Below, piece by piece: positions 1 through 10,089 of a stretch of 36,807 bases of DNA. Both the position numbers and the translations under genes were made by a program. This stretch comes from Flavobacteriales bacterium (GTDB lineage Bacteria > Bacteroidota > Bacteroidia > Flavobacteriales_G > NORP312). Positions within the stretch are counted from its first letter, which is position 1. Every line of letters starts with the position of its first letter. Location of the stretch: positions 1-36,807 of the forward strand of contig JABHTA010000195.1 of the NCBI GenBank assembly GCA_018669945.1, written 5' to 3'. Below the pieces are notes generated by a model. That model was not told the DNA's origin and did not search any database. It saw only the letters and a list, made by a program, of their open reading frames with translations.

Positions 1-68
1 CCTGGTAATTCAGGACATTCATCATCGAAATCTGAAATTCCATCTCCATCAGAATCGGGACAGCCGTT
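1..68. repeat. 68-bp exact direct repeat, copy 1 (TSP3-coding)
   Basis: Bases 1-68 are identical to 1593-1660. The identity stops exactly at the codon boundary of the Asn that opens [10 protein letters not shown] in both ORFs. It could extend further left beyond the window. The other TSP3 units in the neighbouring gene differ at many silent positions, so perfect identity is not explained by protein constraint alone. Confidence 0.95.
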
Positions 69-530
69 ATTAAATATTATCTGGCTTATATTTAGACTTC
101 TTGAATCATTATTAGCAAATCTAATTCGTTGCTTGGTTATTTCACCTGATAACTCGTCATTAATTTTAATATCAATATAGAAAAGTTCAATAACATAAGT
201 TATTTCTTTTATACAAGTTTTTGTTTCATATTCTAATTTTATGTTTTTAAGTCCTCCTGCATTAGAACTGTTCCACTGATAATTAATTATTTTTAGATAA
301 CTAACCTTATCTAGTTTTAGTGCTCTAAGAATATTATCATCCCAAACTTCAAATCCTTTATCAGTCCTCCATTCATTAATTTTTATAGTACTTCTTTCGA
401 TTGACAGTACATCATAAAAAGGCTGTTCTTTCCCATCGTCAAATATTATTTTTCCAGAGACTTCCTGAGAAATGCAATCTATACTAACAATTAATAGTAC
501 AACAATTAAAAATGTTAATGTTTTTTTCAT
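1..530 (-). CDS. Secreted AT-rich protein of unknown family ending in a TSP3 repeat (partial, runs off left edge)
   Basis: This ORF is missing from the track because its stop lies outside the window. It opens at the ATG at 530 (MKKTLTFLIVVLL...) and stays open for about 176 codons. Residues 1-22 look like a signal peptide ending near CISQE. The middle (about residues 23-150, motifs such as GFEVWDDNILRALKLDKV) matches nothing I recognise. From residue 155 it reads [23 protein letters not shown], a calcium-binding thrombospondin type 3 repeat. The start lies 38 bp downstream of the stop of the OmpA-family gene on the same strand, so it may be the last gene of that operon. Bases 61-300 are about 25% GC by my count, clearly lower than the neighbours. 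The repeat is identical in DNA to a stretch of the neighbour, so the join may be natural or may reflect an assembly edge. That it is an exported protein is fairly sure; its function is unknown. Confidence 0.6.
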   Translation of the reverse strand, partial: MKKTLTFLIVVLLIVSIDCISQEVSGKIIFDDGKEQPFYDVLSIERSTIKINEWRTDKGFEVWDDNILRALKLDKVSYLKIINYQWNSSNAGGLKNIKLEYETKTCIKEITYVIELFYIDIKINDELSGEITKQRIRFANNDSRSLNISQIIFNNGCPDSDGDGISDFDDECPELP

Positions 531-568
531 ACGGGGGATTCAGTTACTCAAAGATAAGAAATAAGCTA

Positions 569-3235
569 TTATTGCTCTACCTCAACAATCTCCATTTCAA
601 CTCTTCTGTTTTGCTGTCTTCCCTCTTCAGTGGCATTGTCAGCTATGGGTTTCGATTCTCCATAATATTTAACGATGATTCTTTTATCTTCAATGCCAAA
701 TTTCACGAGGTTACGTTTAACAGCTTCGGCTCTTCGTTGAGAAAGCGAGAGGTTAGAAATTTCACTTCCAACATCATCAGTATGACCCTCTAAAACAAGA
801 TTCCATTCACTATTAGTTTTAAGCAATTCAGCGAGCTCATCCAACGCTTTAAGTGATTGATTTCTGATAATGGCACTGCCCAGGTTATATTCTAGGTTGT
901 CAAATGCTTTTTTAACTACTTCTTTTTCTTCCGTACTAAGTAAAACCAGCGTTCCTTCATCACTATATTCAACCATAGCTAAACCATACTTGTCGTTTGG
1001 TAAAAAGTTGTAATCGAACTCTAGTCGTTCATCTTTTTTTATTGTCATCATATAATCTCCATCAGCATTTTTAACAAGTATTTGCATTTCATCAAGTGTT
1101 ACATCTTGGCCTTTTATCTTAAAAGTGTAACTTTTATCTGTTGGTAAGTTTTCAAAGACAAAAGTTCCTTTCTTATCAATTGCTGCGGTGCGGAAAATAT
1201 TACCTTCATCATCGACAATAAATAATTCTAATCCAGATTTCTGGGCAGGTAAATAATCGTATTTGTGTGTATTATTTTCTTCTTGTTTTGCGGTAATGAT
1301 TTCGTCTTTGTTGTTGTTTCGCAATACAATTAACAGTTCATCGGTCAAGAAAATATCTTCTCCGTCCATCAAGAATAAATAGGGTTCGTCTGAAGGTAAG
1401 TTATCAAATACAAAGAAGCCTTGATCATTCATTTCAGTTGTCATAAGAATTAAACCAGCAGCATTAATAGCTGATAATTTTGTAATAGGGCAACCAAAGT
1501 TGATTTTTGTACCAGGTTTTTCAGGACATTCATCTCTACTATCTACAATTCCATCTCCATCGGAATCAGGACATCCATCGTTTTCTTTTGTGCCTGGTAA
1601 TTCAGGACATTCATCATCGAAATCTGAAATTCCATCTCCATCAGAATCGGGACAGCCGTTGAATGCTGCAACTCCAGGAACATCAACACAATCATCGTCT
1701 AAGTCGCCAATACCATCTCCATCTGTGTCAGGGCAACCTTGAAATTGTGCAACACCGTATACAGTCGGACACATATCTTCAGAATCTACGATTCCATCTA
1801 CATCACTATCCGGACACCCTTCGAATGCTTCAATTCCCGGTATTTCTGGGCATTTGTCTTTTTTATCTTTGATACCATCCCCATCAGAATCTCCATTATT
1901 GCCGAACGTAAGATTAATACCAGATCTTAGCGTCACATATTTAGAGTTTTGCGGTTGGAACATTCCTAAAACATTATCAGAAATTATATAATACTGAATC
2001 GGACCAAGATTAACTCTAGCCCCGAGGCCAATATTGTTCCAACTTCTATTGTATACGGTATAACTTAAAGCCAATGTGCACCATTCGCCAAATTCTTTAT
2101 CGAAGTATACAGACATTCCAGGGAATATATTTTCATCAAAAACGTGCATGTATCCGTGTGCACCCAGCTGCATATCGTAAGATAAATCGTATGTAACACC
2201 TAGATGGTACTGACTAGATAAATAGGTCGAATATGCTTGAAAAGTAGTATCAACTCCAAAAACTTTAGAAAGTGTATCCTTAATGTTGTCGAACCCGTCA
2301 TAAACTGTTGTGTTTGCGTCATCTTTTATAAAGTCATTTAAGGCGATTCCATTATACGCATATTCATTTCCAGGAACTGTACTTTTTACATTAGCAACAT
2401 TGTCTTGCCATTTTACAAAACCAAGGTCGATAATACTTCCGTTAACGTGCCATTTTTCATGGAAGTTATATTCAAATCCCAAATCGATTGCTGCCCCGTG
2501 ATTTTTGGTAAGTTTAGGAAATCCATTAGAATAGGCAGGGAGACCATTATCGACCCCAGATGAATTGAGTTCGATGTCGCCACTAGTTGTTAGTGTATAT
2601 ACATCATCAGGATCGGTATGTAAGAGTATATCAAATTTGCCTGTTTCAAAATTTGATATGCCGTTGATATATTTTAGTTTAATACCCCATTCGAAATGGT
2701 CGTTTTCTGAAGACCAAGCGTAACCAAGCCCAAATTCTCTATAATGAGCAACATCAAGCCCAAAGTTAAAGTTTAATGTTTCTCCAATGCTCGGGTAATT
2801 CCCATTAATCCCAAACTCAAAAAAGTCTTTAGGATAAGTAAATCTCGCAAGGAATTTTTCACTTATACTCAAATTGAAATAATGATGGTCATCAATTCTT
2901 TTGCCAAAAGTGAAATAATCAGCGGCAAAAGAAGCACTCAAATAGTTTTTATCGGCCATTTTGGTTAATACGTAATCTAAGTCGAGATATAGCGAATCAT
3001 CTGTGTCGCTGCGAATAAGGTCTGTATATTTAAAGCCAGTATTCCCAAAACTGAAGTACGTTGACGAAAGCACTGGTAAGCCGATGTGCATGTCGGAGTG
3101 AGGCGTAAGGGCAGGATTTGATTGAGACCTTTGCTGAATGTAAGGCATTGTATACATGGTGAAATTTTGCTGAGCAAAGACATCGCTTAAAAAGTAAGCA
3201 AATGCAAAAAACAGGAGTACGTGTTTAGTTTTCAT
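569..3235 (-). CDS. OmpA-family outer membrane protein: N-terminal beta-barrel, TSP3 repeats, C-terminal OmpA domain
   Basis: An 888-aa envelope protein. Residues 1-21 are a signal peptide ([13 protein letters not shown]). Residues about 23-445 are rich in alternating aromatic strands and resemble the Bacteroidota DUF5723-type barrels (an N-terminal pattern like [18 protein letters not shown]...IGLPVLSS). Residues about 449-581 hold five TSP3 calcium-binding repeats (DSDGDGI.D..D.CP). Residues about 593-755 hold two unassigned repeats with GxFVFxNLPxD. Residues about 775-885 are an OmpA-like peptidoglycan-binding domain ([31 protein letters not shown]). By family knowledge it should sit in the outer membrane, reach through a rigid Ca-binding stalk and hold the peptidoglycan. 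It starts 8 bp after the stop of the lipoprotein gene, so the two are probably co-transcribed. The domain boundaries are visual estimates. Confidence 0.88.
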   Translation of the reverse strand: MKTKHVLLFFAFAYFLSDVFAQQNFTMYTMPYIQQRSQSNPALTPHSDMHIGLPVLSSTYFSFGNTGFKYTDLIRSDTDDSLYLDLDYVLTKMADKNYLSASFAADYFTFGKRIDDHHYFNLSISEKFLARFTYPKDFFEFGINGNYPSIGETLNFNFGLDVAHYREFGLGYAWSSENDHFEWGIKLKYINGISNFETGKFDILLHTDPDDVYTLTTSGDIELNSSGVDNGLPAYSNGFPKLTKNHGAAIDLGFEYNFHEKWHVNGSIIDLGFVKWQDNVANVKSTVPGNEYAYNGIALNDFIKDDANTTVYDGFDNIKDTLSKVFGVDTTFQAYSTYLSSQYHLGVTYDLSYDMQLGAHGYMHVFDENIFPGMSVYFDKEFGEWCTLALSYTVYNRSWNNIGLGARVNLGPIQYYIISDNVLGMFQPQNSKYVTLRSGINLTFGNNGDSDGDGIKDKKDKCPEIPGIEAFEGCPDSDVDGIVDSEDMCPTVYGVAQFQGCPDTDGDGIGDLDDDCVDVPGVAAFNGCPDSDGDGISDFDDECPELPGTKENDGCPDSDGDGIVDSRDECPEKPGTKINFGCPITKLSAINAAGLILMTTEMNDQGFFVFDNLPSDEPYLFLMDGEDIFLTDELLIVLRNNNKDEIITAKQEENNTHKYDYLPAQKSGLELFIVDDEGNIFRTAAIDKKGTFVFENLPTDKSYTFKIKGQDVTLDEMQILVKNADGDYMMTIKKDERLEFDYNFLPNDKYGLAMVEYSDEGTLVLLSTEEKEVVKKAFDNLEYNLGSAIIRNQSLKALDELAELLKTNSEWNLVLEGHTDDVGSEISNLSLSQRRAEAVKRNLVKFGIEDKRIIVKYYGESKPIADNATEEGRQQNRRVEMEIVEVEQ
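1493..1891 (-). repeat. Five tandem TSP3-coding repeat units inside the OmpA-family gene
   Basis: The region encodes five units of about 25-28 residues, each with D-x-D-x-D-G-I and one CP, starting at [20 protein letters not shown] and ending at FGC. The DNA copies have diverged from each other, apart from the unit at 1593-1660, which has an identical copy at 1-68. This is a coding repeat, not a CRISPR array or a VNTR with uniform units. Confidence 0.9.
1593..1660. repeat. 68-bp exact direct repeat, copy 2 (fourth TSP3 unit)
   Basis: Identical to bases 1-68. It encodes residues 526-548 of the OmpA-family protein ([23 protein letters not shown]). Its left boundary is unknown because copy 1 touches the window edge. 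Confidence 0.95.
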
Positions 3236-3243
3236 AATTGCTA

Positions 3244-4833
3244 TTAAAATTCAGTTAATACTTCAGCGATAGCGCCAATTTTAAATTCGAGTTCGTAGTC
3301 ATTATAAAACTTGACATTGGTCGTACCGTTGTTTGATGTTGAAGCTACGGCTTTAATTATCATTCTACTTGCGTTGGCAAAATTTCTTGTTTGAGTTTCA
3401 TTCATGACGATATCTGTTTGAGTTTCAACTTGCGTTGTAACTCGGCCGTTGCCGTCTATTGCACCAGATTCAGCAACAAGGATATTACTACCGGTATAGG
3501 CGCTGTCTGTTAGGTTATAAACTTTGTTAACATCATCCCATTCTAGAGAGTAAAAAGTAATATCGAATTCTAATGGAAATCCGTTTCGAATCCTTGTTGT
3601 AAGTGTTAAGTCTACAACAGCGTCCATTCCTAAATCCAAACCAACCGTATCAATCATCGTAAAGTTTTTAATGGTTCCATGCATGGGCAATTCAATTTCT
3701 GCATCGAATTTTATGCTGCTAGTGTCTAAAACAAATAGTTGACTTGCGGCAGAAGGGGTAGAAGCTCCAATGTCATACACAAAGAATTTTGGTTGATCAT
3801 TAATCATATCAACAATGTCACTGCCGTTAATAATAAGTGAATCATCGATAGTTTGACCCATCTGACTATATGATGGTCCAGAAATAGTCCAAGGAGTTGG
3901 CAGGGCGCCAGAGACAGATAAATCATATGTTACACCGCTAATGGTATTAATTCCTTCCATTCTGTTGAACGAAGCCTCAATAGTTGTCCCAAAAGAGTTT
4001 TCAGTATATAATCTAACTTCAGGATTGAATATTGTAAAATCTCCAATACCCGAAGCTGAATTAAATAACGTAATAGCTACAGTGTCCTCTTGAGGTGCGA
4101 TGTTACTAATATCAACAACTCCAAAAAGTTTACTGAATTGTAGATTAGAAATTGTTAAGTCAATATCTAATTGATCAGTCGTATTTATAGTCCCCCCATT
4201 ACCAGTTAAAGTTAAGTCAAAAACTACTTGAAATTCATTCGTATTAGTGCCACCGTTCGTAAGGTCAAACTTGTAATTGCTTAAACTAAAAGAAGAGTTG
4301 TCGCTTGAATTAGCAGCAATGTTAATCGTTTGACTAAAAGGAATTCCACCAATCGTTGCTCCAGGTATGGTCATTATAATATCTAATGTCGCATCGAATC
4401 CAGAATTAGATGTAATATCAAGACTTCCGCCTTTAAGCATTATTGAATCTAGTTGATTTGGCGCTGCTGCGAACGTCAATGTTTGAGTTTCAGGATAGTT
4501 TAGGGTGTTTCCATTTGGTAATGGAGCCGGTCCTAATCCTGGGCTTACTGTTTGACTATAACTCTGGTCTGAAATTATTATTAAATCTTCGGCAGTGGAA
4601 GAAAATAAAGAGCTTCTGTAAATAAGACTAATGAAACCATCGCCATCAACGTTAATTAAATCCGATTCGTTTTGCTTCAATATTTGATCAAGCGTAAGGG
4701 AAGTGAAAACCAAAGGTGCGGCAACCGTAGGATTGTACTCTGTTTTCTTCAGTTTGTTGAGATTAAAGCTATCCTTAACGCACCCTGCCATAAATAAAAT
4801 TAGGGCTGCAGCCGCAATATTTTTGTACTTCAT
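3244..4833 (-). CDS. Lipoprotein of unknown function
   Basis: A 529-aa protein with a clear lipoprotein signal: a short basic start, hydrophobic residues 6-17 and a lipobox LFMAGC with the acylated Cys at position 18. The mature part is Thr/Ser/Asn-rich with many short beta-like stretches ([26 protein letters not shown]), suggesting tandem beta-sandwich folds. I do not recognise a named domain. It is the first gene of a probable operon and its stop lies 8 bp before the start of the OmpA-family gene. This pairing suggests a surface or periplasmic accessory of that protein, but this is inference. A 92-bp gap separates it from metH upstream, enough for its own promoter, although I found no exact TAnnTTTG there (only TACTTTTA). 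Confidence 0.8.
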   Translation of the reverse strand: MKYKNIAAAALILFMAGCVKDSFNLNKLKKTEYNPTVAAPLVFTSLTLDQILKQNESDLINVDGDGFISLIYRSSLFSSTAEDLIIISDQSYSQTVSPGLGPAPLPNGNTLNYPETQTLTFAAAPNQLDSIMLKGGSLDITSNSGFDATLDIIMTIPGATIGGIPFSQTINIAANSSDNSSFSLSNYKFDLTNGGTNTNEFQVVFDLTLTGNGGTINTTDQLDIDLTISNLQFSKLFGVVDISNIAPQEDTVAITLFNSASGIGDFTIFNPEVRLYTENSFGTTIEASFNRMEGINTISGVTYDLSVSGALPTPWTISGPSYSQMGQTIDDSLIINGSDIVDMINDQPKFFVYDIGASTPSAASQLFVLDTSSIKFDAEIELPMHGTIKNFTMIDTVGLDLGMDAVVDLTLTTRIRNGFPLEFDITFYSLEWDDVNKVYNLTDSAYTGSNILVAESGAIDGNGRVTTQVETQTDIVMNETQTRNFANASRMIIKAVASTSNNGTTNVKFYNDYELEFKIGAIAEVLTEF

Positions 4834-4925
4834 AATAATAGAATTTACGTAAAAGTATAAAATTACATTTCTATACCATTAATTACCAGTTGAATTATCA
4901 ACTATTACTTGATCAACGAAACGAT

Positions 4926-7604
4926 TTATCTGTAAATAAGGTTGGGTGAGAGCCATTTTTCAGCTTTATCCAAACTCATTTTTTTGCGTTGGGCATAATC
5001 GTTCATTTGATCTTTTTGGATTTTTCCTAAACCAAAATATTTAGACTGAGGATGCCCAAAATAGAAACCGCTAACGGCTGCTGTAGGCACCATCGCTAGA
5101 CTTTCTGTTAACTTAATTTTCGTATTTTTTTCAGCGTCAAGTAGTTTAAAAAGCGTCAACTTTTCAGTATGGTCCGGGCAAGCTGGATATCCTGGTGCCG
5201 GTCTAATTCCTTGATAAGATTCTTTTATTAAATCTTCCTTAGATAGCTTTTCGGTTGATTCATATCCCCAGAGCTCTTTTCTTACCTTCTCATGCATCAA
5301 TTCTGCGAAAGCTTCGGCTAATCTGTCGGCTAAAGCTTTAAGCATAATAGAGTTGTAATCGTCATGGTCAGCTTCGAATCGAGTAACATGTTCATCGATT
5401 CCTATTCCAGTAGTAACGGCAAATCCTCCAAAGTAATCAGCAATGCGTGTTTCTTTGGGGGCGATAAAATCGGATAGCGCCATGTTGTAAGCTCCCTTTG
5501 CTTTTTTAGTTTGTTGACGAAGAGTATGAACCACATTTAACACTTCTTTTCGAGAATCATCGGTATAGATTTCTATATCATCTCCCGAGGTATTCGCAGG
5601 CCAAATCCCAATCACGCCATTAGCTGTGAGCCAATTTTCTTCAACTATAGTATGTAGTAATTTTTTTGCGTCTGTAAATAACTGAGTGGCTTCTTCTCCA
5701 ACTACTTCATCTTTTAGGATATTCGGATAACGGCCAGCCAGTTCCCATGTTTGGAAAAAAGGCGTCCAATCGATATAAGCTTCAATCTCTTTCAAACAAT
5801 ATGAGTTGAAAGCTTTAACGCCGGTGAAATTTGGCTTGGTTATGTCATCTTGCTTAAAACCTATTGGAAAATGATTTGACCTTGCATCCTCAATATTAAC
5901 CAGCTTTTTAGCCAATTTCTTTTTAGTGTGGACCTCTCTTAGGTGCGAATACTCAGCTTTAATATCTGCAACATATTTTTCTTTTTTTGACCCTAATAAA
6001 CTCTCCACTACTGTAACGGCTCTAGATGCATCAAGAACATGTACTGTTTGCGCGTGCTCGTAGTGTTTTTCAATTTTTACAGCAGTATGAACTCTCGAAG
6101 TAGTTGCACCGCCAATCATAAGAGGAATGTTGAATTCTGCAATGTTCATTTCGCGCGCAACATGCTCCATTTCATCAAGTGAAGGAGTAATTAGGCCACT
6201 TAATCCGATAACATCCACGTTTTCTTCTTTTGCTACTTCCAAAATTCTTTCAGCGGGAACCATAACACCAATATCGATCACTTCATAGTTGTTACACCCT
6301 AAAACAACTGCTACGATATTTTTACCTATATCATGCACATCACCTTTGACTGTGGCCATAAGAACTTTACCAGCAGATTCTGCTTTTCCATCTTTTTCAG
6401 CTTCAATAAATGGTTGTAAATGTGCAACGGCCTTTTTCATTACTCGTGCACTTTTTACCACTTGGGGTAAGAACATTTTTCCAGCACCGAATAAGTCACC
6501 AACGACATTCATTCCAGCCATTAGAGGTCCCTCAATTACCTGAATCGGTTTGTCATGTTGGAGTCTTGCTTCTTCTGTGTCTTCGACAATGAAATCTACC
6601 AGTCCCTTTACTAAGGCATGCTCTAATCGTTTTGAAACAGGTTGTTTTCTCCACTCTTCGTCAATAACTTCAATTTTTTTATCACCCCTTACTGTTTCAG
6701 CAAATTCAAGTAATCTTTCTGTTGAGTCATCTCTGCGGTTAAGTAACACATCTTCAACTCGCTCTAATAAATCTTTGGGAATGTTGTCATACACCTCAAG
6801 CATGGCAGGGTTTACTATCCCCATGGTCATTCCGTTTTTAATAGCGTGGTACAAAAAAGCGGAATGCATAGCTTCACGAACAGTATTGTTGCCTCGAAAA
6901 GAGAAAGAAACATTACTCACACCACCACTAATTTTAGCTCCAGGAAGGTTCTCGGTTATCCACTTGGTTGCATTAAAAAAGTCTAAAGCATTGTTGTTAT
7001 GCTCTTCGATACCCGTTGCTACAGGAAAAATATTAGGATCGAAAATAATGTCTTGGCAGGGAAACCCGACTTTGTCAACTAAAACATCATAAGAACGCTT
7101 GCAAATCTCTGTTCTTCGCCCATAACTATCGGCTTGCCCGTCTTCGTCAAAAGCCATAACAATTGCAGCAGCACCATATCTTTTTATAAGCTTCGCTTGA
7201 CGAATAAATTCTTCTTCACCACCTTTAAGACTAATTGAATTTACGACACATTTTCCTTGCGCGCACTGCAATCCGGCTTCAATAATCTCCCACTTAGAAG
7301 AGTCAATCATAATAGGGATTCTACAAATCTCAGGTTCTGCTGCAATCAAGTTTAAGAACTTGACCATCGCCTCTTTGCCATCGAGCATTCCTTCGTCCAT
7401 GTTTACGTCAAGTATTTGCGCTCCACCGCGCACTTGATTTACAGCAACGGAAAGTGCTTCTTCGTAATTGTCTTCTTTGATAAGACGTAAGAACTTTCTA
7501 GAACCAGTTACATTGGTTCTCTCACCAACATTAATAAAGTTAGTTAGCTCAGTTACTTCTAGTGGCTCTAAGCCACTTAGTTTTAGGTTAGGAATTTTAG
7601 TCAT
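4926..7604 (-). CDS. metH: Cobalamin-dependent methionine synthase, C-terminal part (pterin, B12 and reactivation domains)
   Basis: This 892-aa protein transfers the methyl group of 5-methyltetrahydrofolate to homocysteine via cobalamin. Visible domains: pterin-binding from about residue 20 to 280 ([29 protein letters not shown]), B12 cap about 320-405, B12-binding with GDVHDIGKN (His about 424, the lower axial ligand) and SGLITPS, and the SAM-dependent reactivation domain at the C-terminus ([27 protein letters not shown]). The zinc-binding homocysteine domain (about 340 residues) present in the full-length enzyme is absent. Bacteroidota often encode it as a separate gene, and none is in this window. 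The ATG follows the pheT TAA with zero spacing and in the same frame, implying translational coupling. Confidence 0.96.
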   Translation of the reverse strand: MTKIPNLKLSGLEPLEVTELTNFINVGERTNVTGSRKFLRLIKEDNYEEALSVAVNQVRGGAQILDVNMDEGMLDGKEAMVKFLNLIAAEPEICRIPIMIDSSKWEIIEAGLQCAQGKCVVNSISLKGGEEEFIRQAKLIKRYGAAAIVMAFDEDGQADSYGRRTEICKRSYDVLVDKVGFPCQDIIFDPNIFPVATGIEEHNNNALDFFNATKWITENLPGAKISGGVSNVSFSFRGNNTVREAMHSAFLYHAIKNGMTMGIVNPAMLEVYDNIPKDLLERVEDVLLNRRDDSTERLLEFAETVRGDKKIEVIDEEWRKQPVSKRLEHALVKGLVDFIVEDTEEARLQHDKPIQVIEGPLMAGMNVVGDLFGAGKMFLPQVVKSARVMKKAVAHLQPFIEAEKDGKAESAGKVLMATVKGDVHDIGKNIVAVVLGCNNYEVIDIGVMVPAERILEVAKEENVDVIGLSGLITPSLDEMEHVAREMNIAEFNIPLMIGGATTSRVHTAVKIEKHYEHAQTVHVLDASRAVTVVESLLGSKKEKYVADIKAEYSHLREVHTKKKLAKKLVNIEDARSNHFPIGFKQDDITKPNFTGVKAFNSYCLKEIEAYIDWTPFFQTWELAGRYPNILKDEVVGEEATQLFTDAKKLLHTIVEENWLTANGVIGIWPANTSGDDIEIYTDDSRKEVLNVVHTLRQQTKKAKGAYNMALSDFIAPKETRIADYFGGFAVTTGIGIDEHVTRFEADHDDYNSIMLKALADRLAEAFAELMHEKVRKELWGYESTEKLSKEDLIKESYQGIRPAPGYPACPDHTEKLTLFKLLDAEKNTKIKLTESLAMVPTAAVSGFYFGHPQSKYFGLGKIQKDQMNDYAQRKKMSLDKAEKWLSPNLIYR

Positions 7605-10019
7605 TTATCTCAGTTGAGCTCCAACTTCCTTTTCGAAAGCTTGCTGAATTTTGTTCATCACTTTATCAATTTCTTTGTCACTCAACGTTTTGTACTCGTC
7701 TTGCAAAGTGAAATTTAATGCGTACGATTTCTTATCCGCATCAAGATTTTTTCCTTGATAAACATCAAACAAGCCTACCTTTTTAAGTAGTTTTCGTTCG
7801 GATTTTTTTGCAAGGTTAGACAGTTGGGCGAATGAAACGCCCTTATCTAACAACAATGATAAATCTCTTCTTACTGATGGGAATTTGGCGAGTGGTTTGT
7901 AAACGACCTTGTTCATTTTTAATAAGGAAACTACATTGTCCCAATTAAAGCAAGCATAATACACTTCTTGATCAATGTTCAACTTGCCAAGAATTTCAGG
8001 TTTTATGGAACCGAAGTCTACTACAGTTTTATTTGTGATGGAATAGGAGAGACCATACTGAAATTGGGAAATTTCCGTTTCTTTTGATGCTACGCCAGGT
8101 TTGTCAATCCCTAATTTCCCCAATATCCCATCAACAGCCTGTTTGATAGAAAAAAGACTAGAATATTCTTTTGAAGAGTTCCAGCTTTCTGACTCATTTT
8201 TTCCAGTAACAAATAGAACTAAATTCTTTTCTTGCTCGTATTTATTTTCGTTTTTGAAATATATATTTCCGAATTCAAATAGTTTTAAATCGGCTCTTTT
8301 ATGGTTGATATTTCTAATAACATTCTCTAGTCCTCCGAAAAGTAGTGTTTGTCGCATTACATCGAGCTCCGAACTCAAAGGATTTAACATAACTACTTTA
8401 TTGTCGTTTTCGTACCAATCACCTTTAGTTAAGGAGTTATTCATTATTTCGTTATAGCCATTGTTGGACAGTAGGTTTGAAACCGTGTTTTGCACTTTTT
8501 CCAAATCAGGATTGGGAGCATAGCTCAATGATGAGGTTACATTTTTTGGCATTTCAATATTGTTGTAACCATAAATTCGGAGAACTTCTTCAATAACGTC
8601 AACTTCACGCTGAACGTCAACTCGGTAAGGTGGAACAGATAGCCATAATGTGTCGTCTGACTCGTCTGTAATTTCAATATCCAAAGAAGTTAAAATTGAT
8701 TTAATTTTATCAGAACCAATTTCTTTTCCGATTAATCTGTTACAGTTCAATATTGAAAATTCAAATTTGAAATGTTCAATTGGGTTAGGATATAAGTCAG
8801 TGATATCTGAACTTATTGAGCCGCCAGCAACCTCTTTAATTAGCAGAGAAGCGCGTTGCAGAGCTTCAACTGTAATGTTAGGATCAATACCTCTTTCGAA
8901 CCGAAAAGATGCATCGGTATTCAACCCATGACGTTTAGCTGTTTTTCGTGTAGAAACGGGATTAAAGTATGCGCTTTCTAAAAAGATATTTGTTGTTGAA
9001 TTGGAAACTCCAGATACAAGCCCTCCAAAAACTCCCGCGATACACATCGGCTCATCATCGTTGCAAATCATTAAGTCATTTTCGTGTAGTTCTTTTTCTT
9101 GGTCGTCAAGTGTTGTGAACTTGGTTTTTGCATCAAGTGTTTGAACCACCACTTTCTTACTTGTTATTTTATCTGCGTCAAAAGCGTGAAGTGGTTGCCC
9201 TAATTCGTGCAATACAAAATTGGTAACATCTACAATGTTGTTTATAGGTTTTAGCCCGATGGAGTTCAACCTATTTTGCAACCATTTTGGAGATTCGCTA
9301 ACCTTAATCCCGCTAAGAGTAACACCGGCATATCTTGGACATGCTTCTTCATTTTTAACTTCGATGTTGATTAATAAATTATCATTATCCTTTTGGAAAG
9401 AATTAGTCGCTGGAGCTTTCAATATCGGTTCTTCGCCAAAATTCACCAATACAGCGCGTAAATCTCTTGCGACACCATAGTGAGACATCCCATCTGCGCG
9501 GTTGGGAGTTAATCCAATTTCAAAAATTGTATCAGTTTCAACTTCGAAATATTTGCTGGCTATAGTTCCAGCAATTGCAGAATTGTCTAAAACCATTATC
9601 CCGTCATGGCCAACACCAAGACCGATTTCATCTTCTCCGCAAATCATCCCTTCGGATAGCTGACCTCTGATTTTGGCTTTTTTCATTTTAAAACCCTCAC
9701 CTTCAATGGGATGTATAGTAGCGCCAACGGGAGCCACAACCACTTTCTGACCAACATCTACATTTGGTGCCCCACATACAATATTCGCAGGTATACCAGA
9801 GCCAATGTCTACTGTTGTAAGATTTAAACGATCAGCATCTGGATGTTTTTCTTTAGTAAGAACTTCTCCAATAATAAGACCTTCTAATCCTCCTTTAACG
9901 GATTGAAACATTTCTTCACCTTCTACCTCTAGGCCACAATCTGTCAATAATTGCGAAACTTTTTTCGGTTCTAAATCGATGGGTAAATATTCCTTCAGCC
10001 AGTTGTATGAAATCTTCAT
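7605..10019 (-). CDS. pheT: Phenylalanyl-tRNA synthetase beta subunit
   Basis: An 804-aa protein, the usual bacterial length for the beta chain of the alpha2-beta2 enzyme that charges tRNA-Phe. Domains in order: N-terminal tRNA-binding (EMAP-like) fold at about 40-150 (IGEVLTKEKHPDADRLNLTTVDIG), the B3/B4 core with editing site (PRYAGVTLSGI, NNIVDVTNFVLHELGQPLHAFDADKI), B5 near 400-475, the catalytic-like core, and the C-terminal FDX-ACB anticodon-binding domain (KFPSVRRDLSLLLDKGVSF...LFDVYQG). pheS is not in the window. Upstream, on the minus strand, there is an exact TAnnTTTG element at 10043-10050, giving a leader of about 20 nt. The gene leads straight into metH. Confidence 0.97.
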   Translation of the reverse strand: MKISYNWLKEYLPIDLEPKKVSQLLTDCGLEVEGEEMFQSVKGGLEGLIIGEVLTKEKHPDADRLNLTTVDIGSGIPANIVCGAPNVDVGQKVVVAPVGATIHPIEGEGFKMKKAKIRGQLSEGMICGEDEIGLGVGHDGIMVLDNSAIAGTIASKYFEVETDTIFEIGLTPNRADGMSHYGVARDLRAVLVNFGEEPILKAPATNSFQKDNDNLLINIEVKNEEACPRYAGVTLSGIKVSESPKWLQNRLNSIGLKPINNIVDVTNFVLHELGQPLHAFDADKITSKKVVVQTLDAKTKFTTLDDQEKELHENDLMICNDDEPMCIAGVFGGLVSGVSNSTTNIFLESAYFNPVSTRKTAKRHGLNTDASFRFERGIDPNITVEALQRASLLIKEVAGGSISSDITDLYPNPIEHFKFEFSILNCNRLIGKEIGSDKIKSILTSLDIEITDESDDTLWLSVPPYRVDVQREVDVIEEVLRIYGYNNIEMPKNVTSSLSYAPNPDLEKVQNTVSNLLSNNGYNEIMNNSLTKGDWYENDNKVVMLNPLSSELDVMRQTLLFGGLENVIRNINHKRADLKLFEFGNIYFKNENKYEQEKNLVLFVTGKNESESWNSSKEYSSLFSIKQAVDGILGKLGIDKPGVASKETEISQFQYGLSYSITNKTVVDFGSIKPEILGKLNIDQEVYYACFNWDNVVSLLKMNKVVYKPLAKFPSVRRDLSLLLDKGVSFAQLSNLAKKSERKLLKKVGLFDVYQGKNLDADKKSYALNFTLQDEYKTLSDKEIDKVMNKIQQAFEKEVGAQLR

Positions 10020-10042
10020 GTGCGCCTTTTATCTTAAGGTGG

Positions 10043-10050
10043 CAAAAGTA
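10043..10050 (-). promoter_or_regulatory. Candidate -7 promoter element for pheT-metH
   Basis: On the minus strand the bases read TACTTTTG, an exact match to the Bacteroidota -7 consensus TAnnTTTG, about 24 bases upstream of the pheT ATG. No TTG -33 element is visible at the expected 17-23 bp spacing, so this is a partial match. Confidence 0.4.
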
Positions 10051-10089
10051 TGAATATTAGGTATATTATCGCTTGTTAAAGATTAGGTT

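Noticed and set aside
1500-1742. Plus-strand 80-aa ORF with Ser/Pro repeats (PSPSESGQP), and regular spacing suggesting a CRISPR-like array
   Set aside because: The periodicity comes from TSP3 codons on the minus strand; units differ from each other and there are no unique spacers.
4888-4903. Small hairpin AGTTGA-ATTA-TCAACT between metH and the lipoprotein gene as a terminator
   Set aside because: The stem is 6 bp and AT-rich, and no T tract follows, so chance is a sufficient explanation.
6550-7092. 180-aa plus-strand ORF opposite metH
   Set aside because: It is fully antisense to a well-supported enzyme and its translation is Ser/Leu-rich low-information sequence with no motif.
8101-8457. 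118-aa plus-strand ORF opposite pheT
   Set aside because: It is a shadow of a conserved essential gene; no motif or start context supports it.
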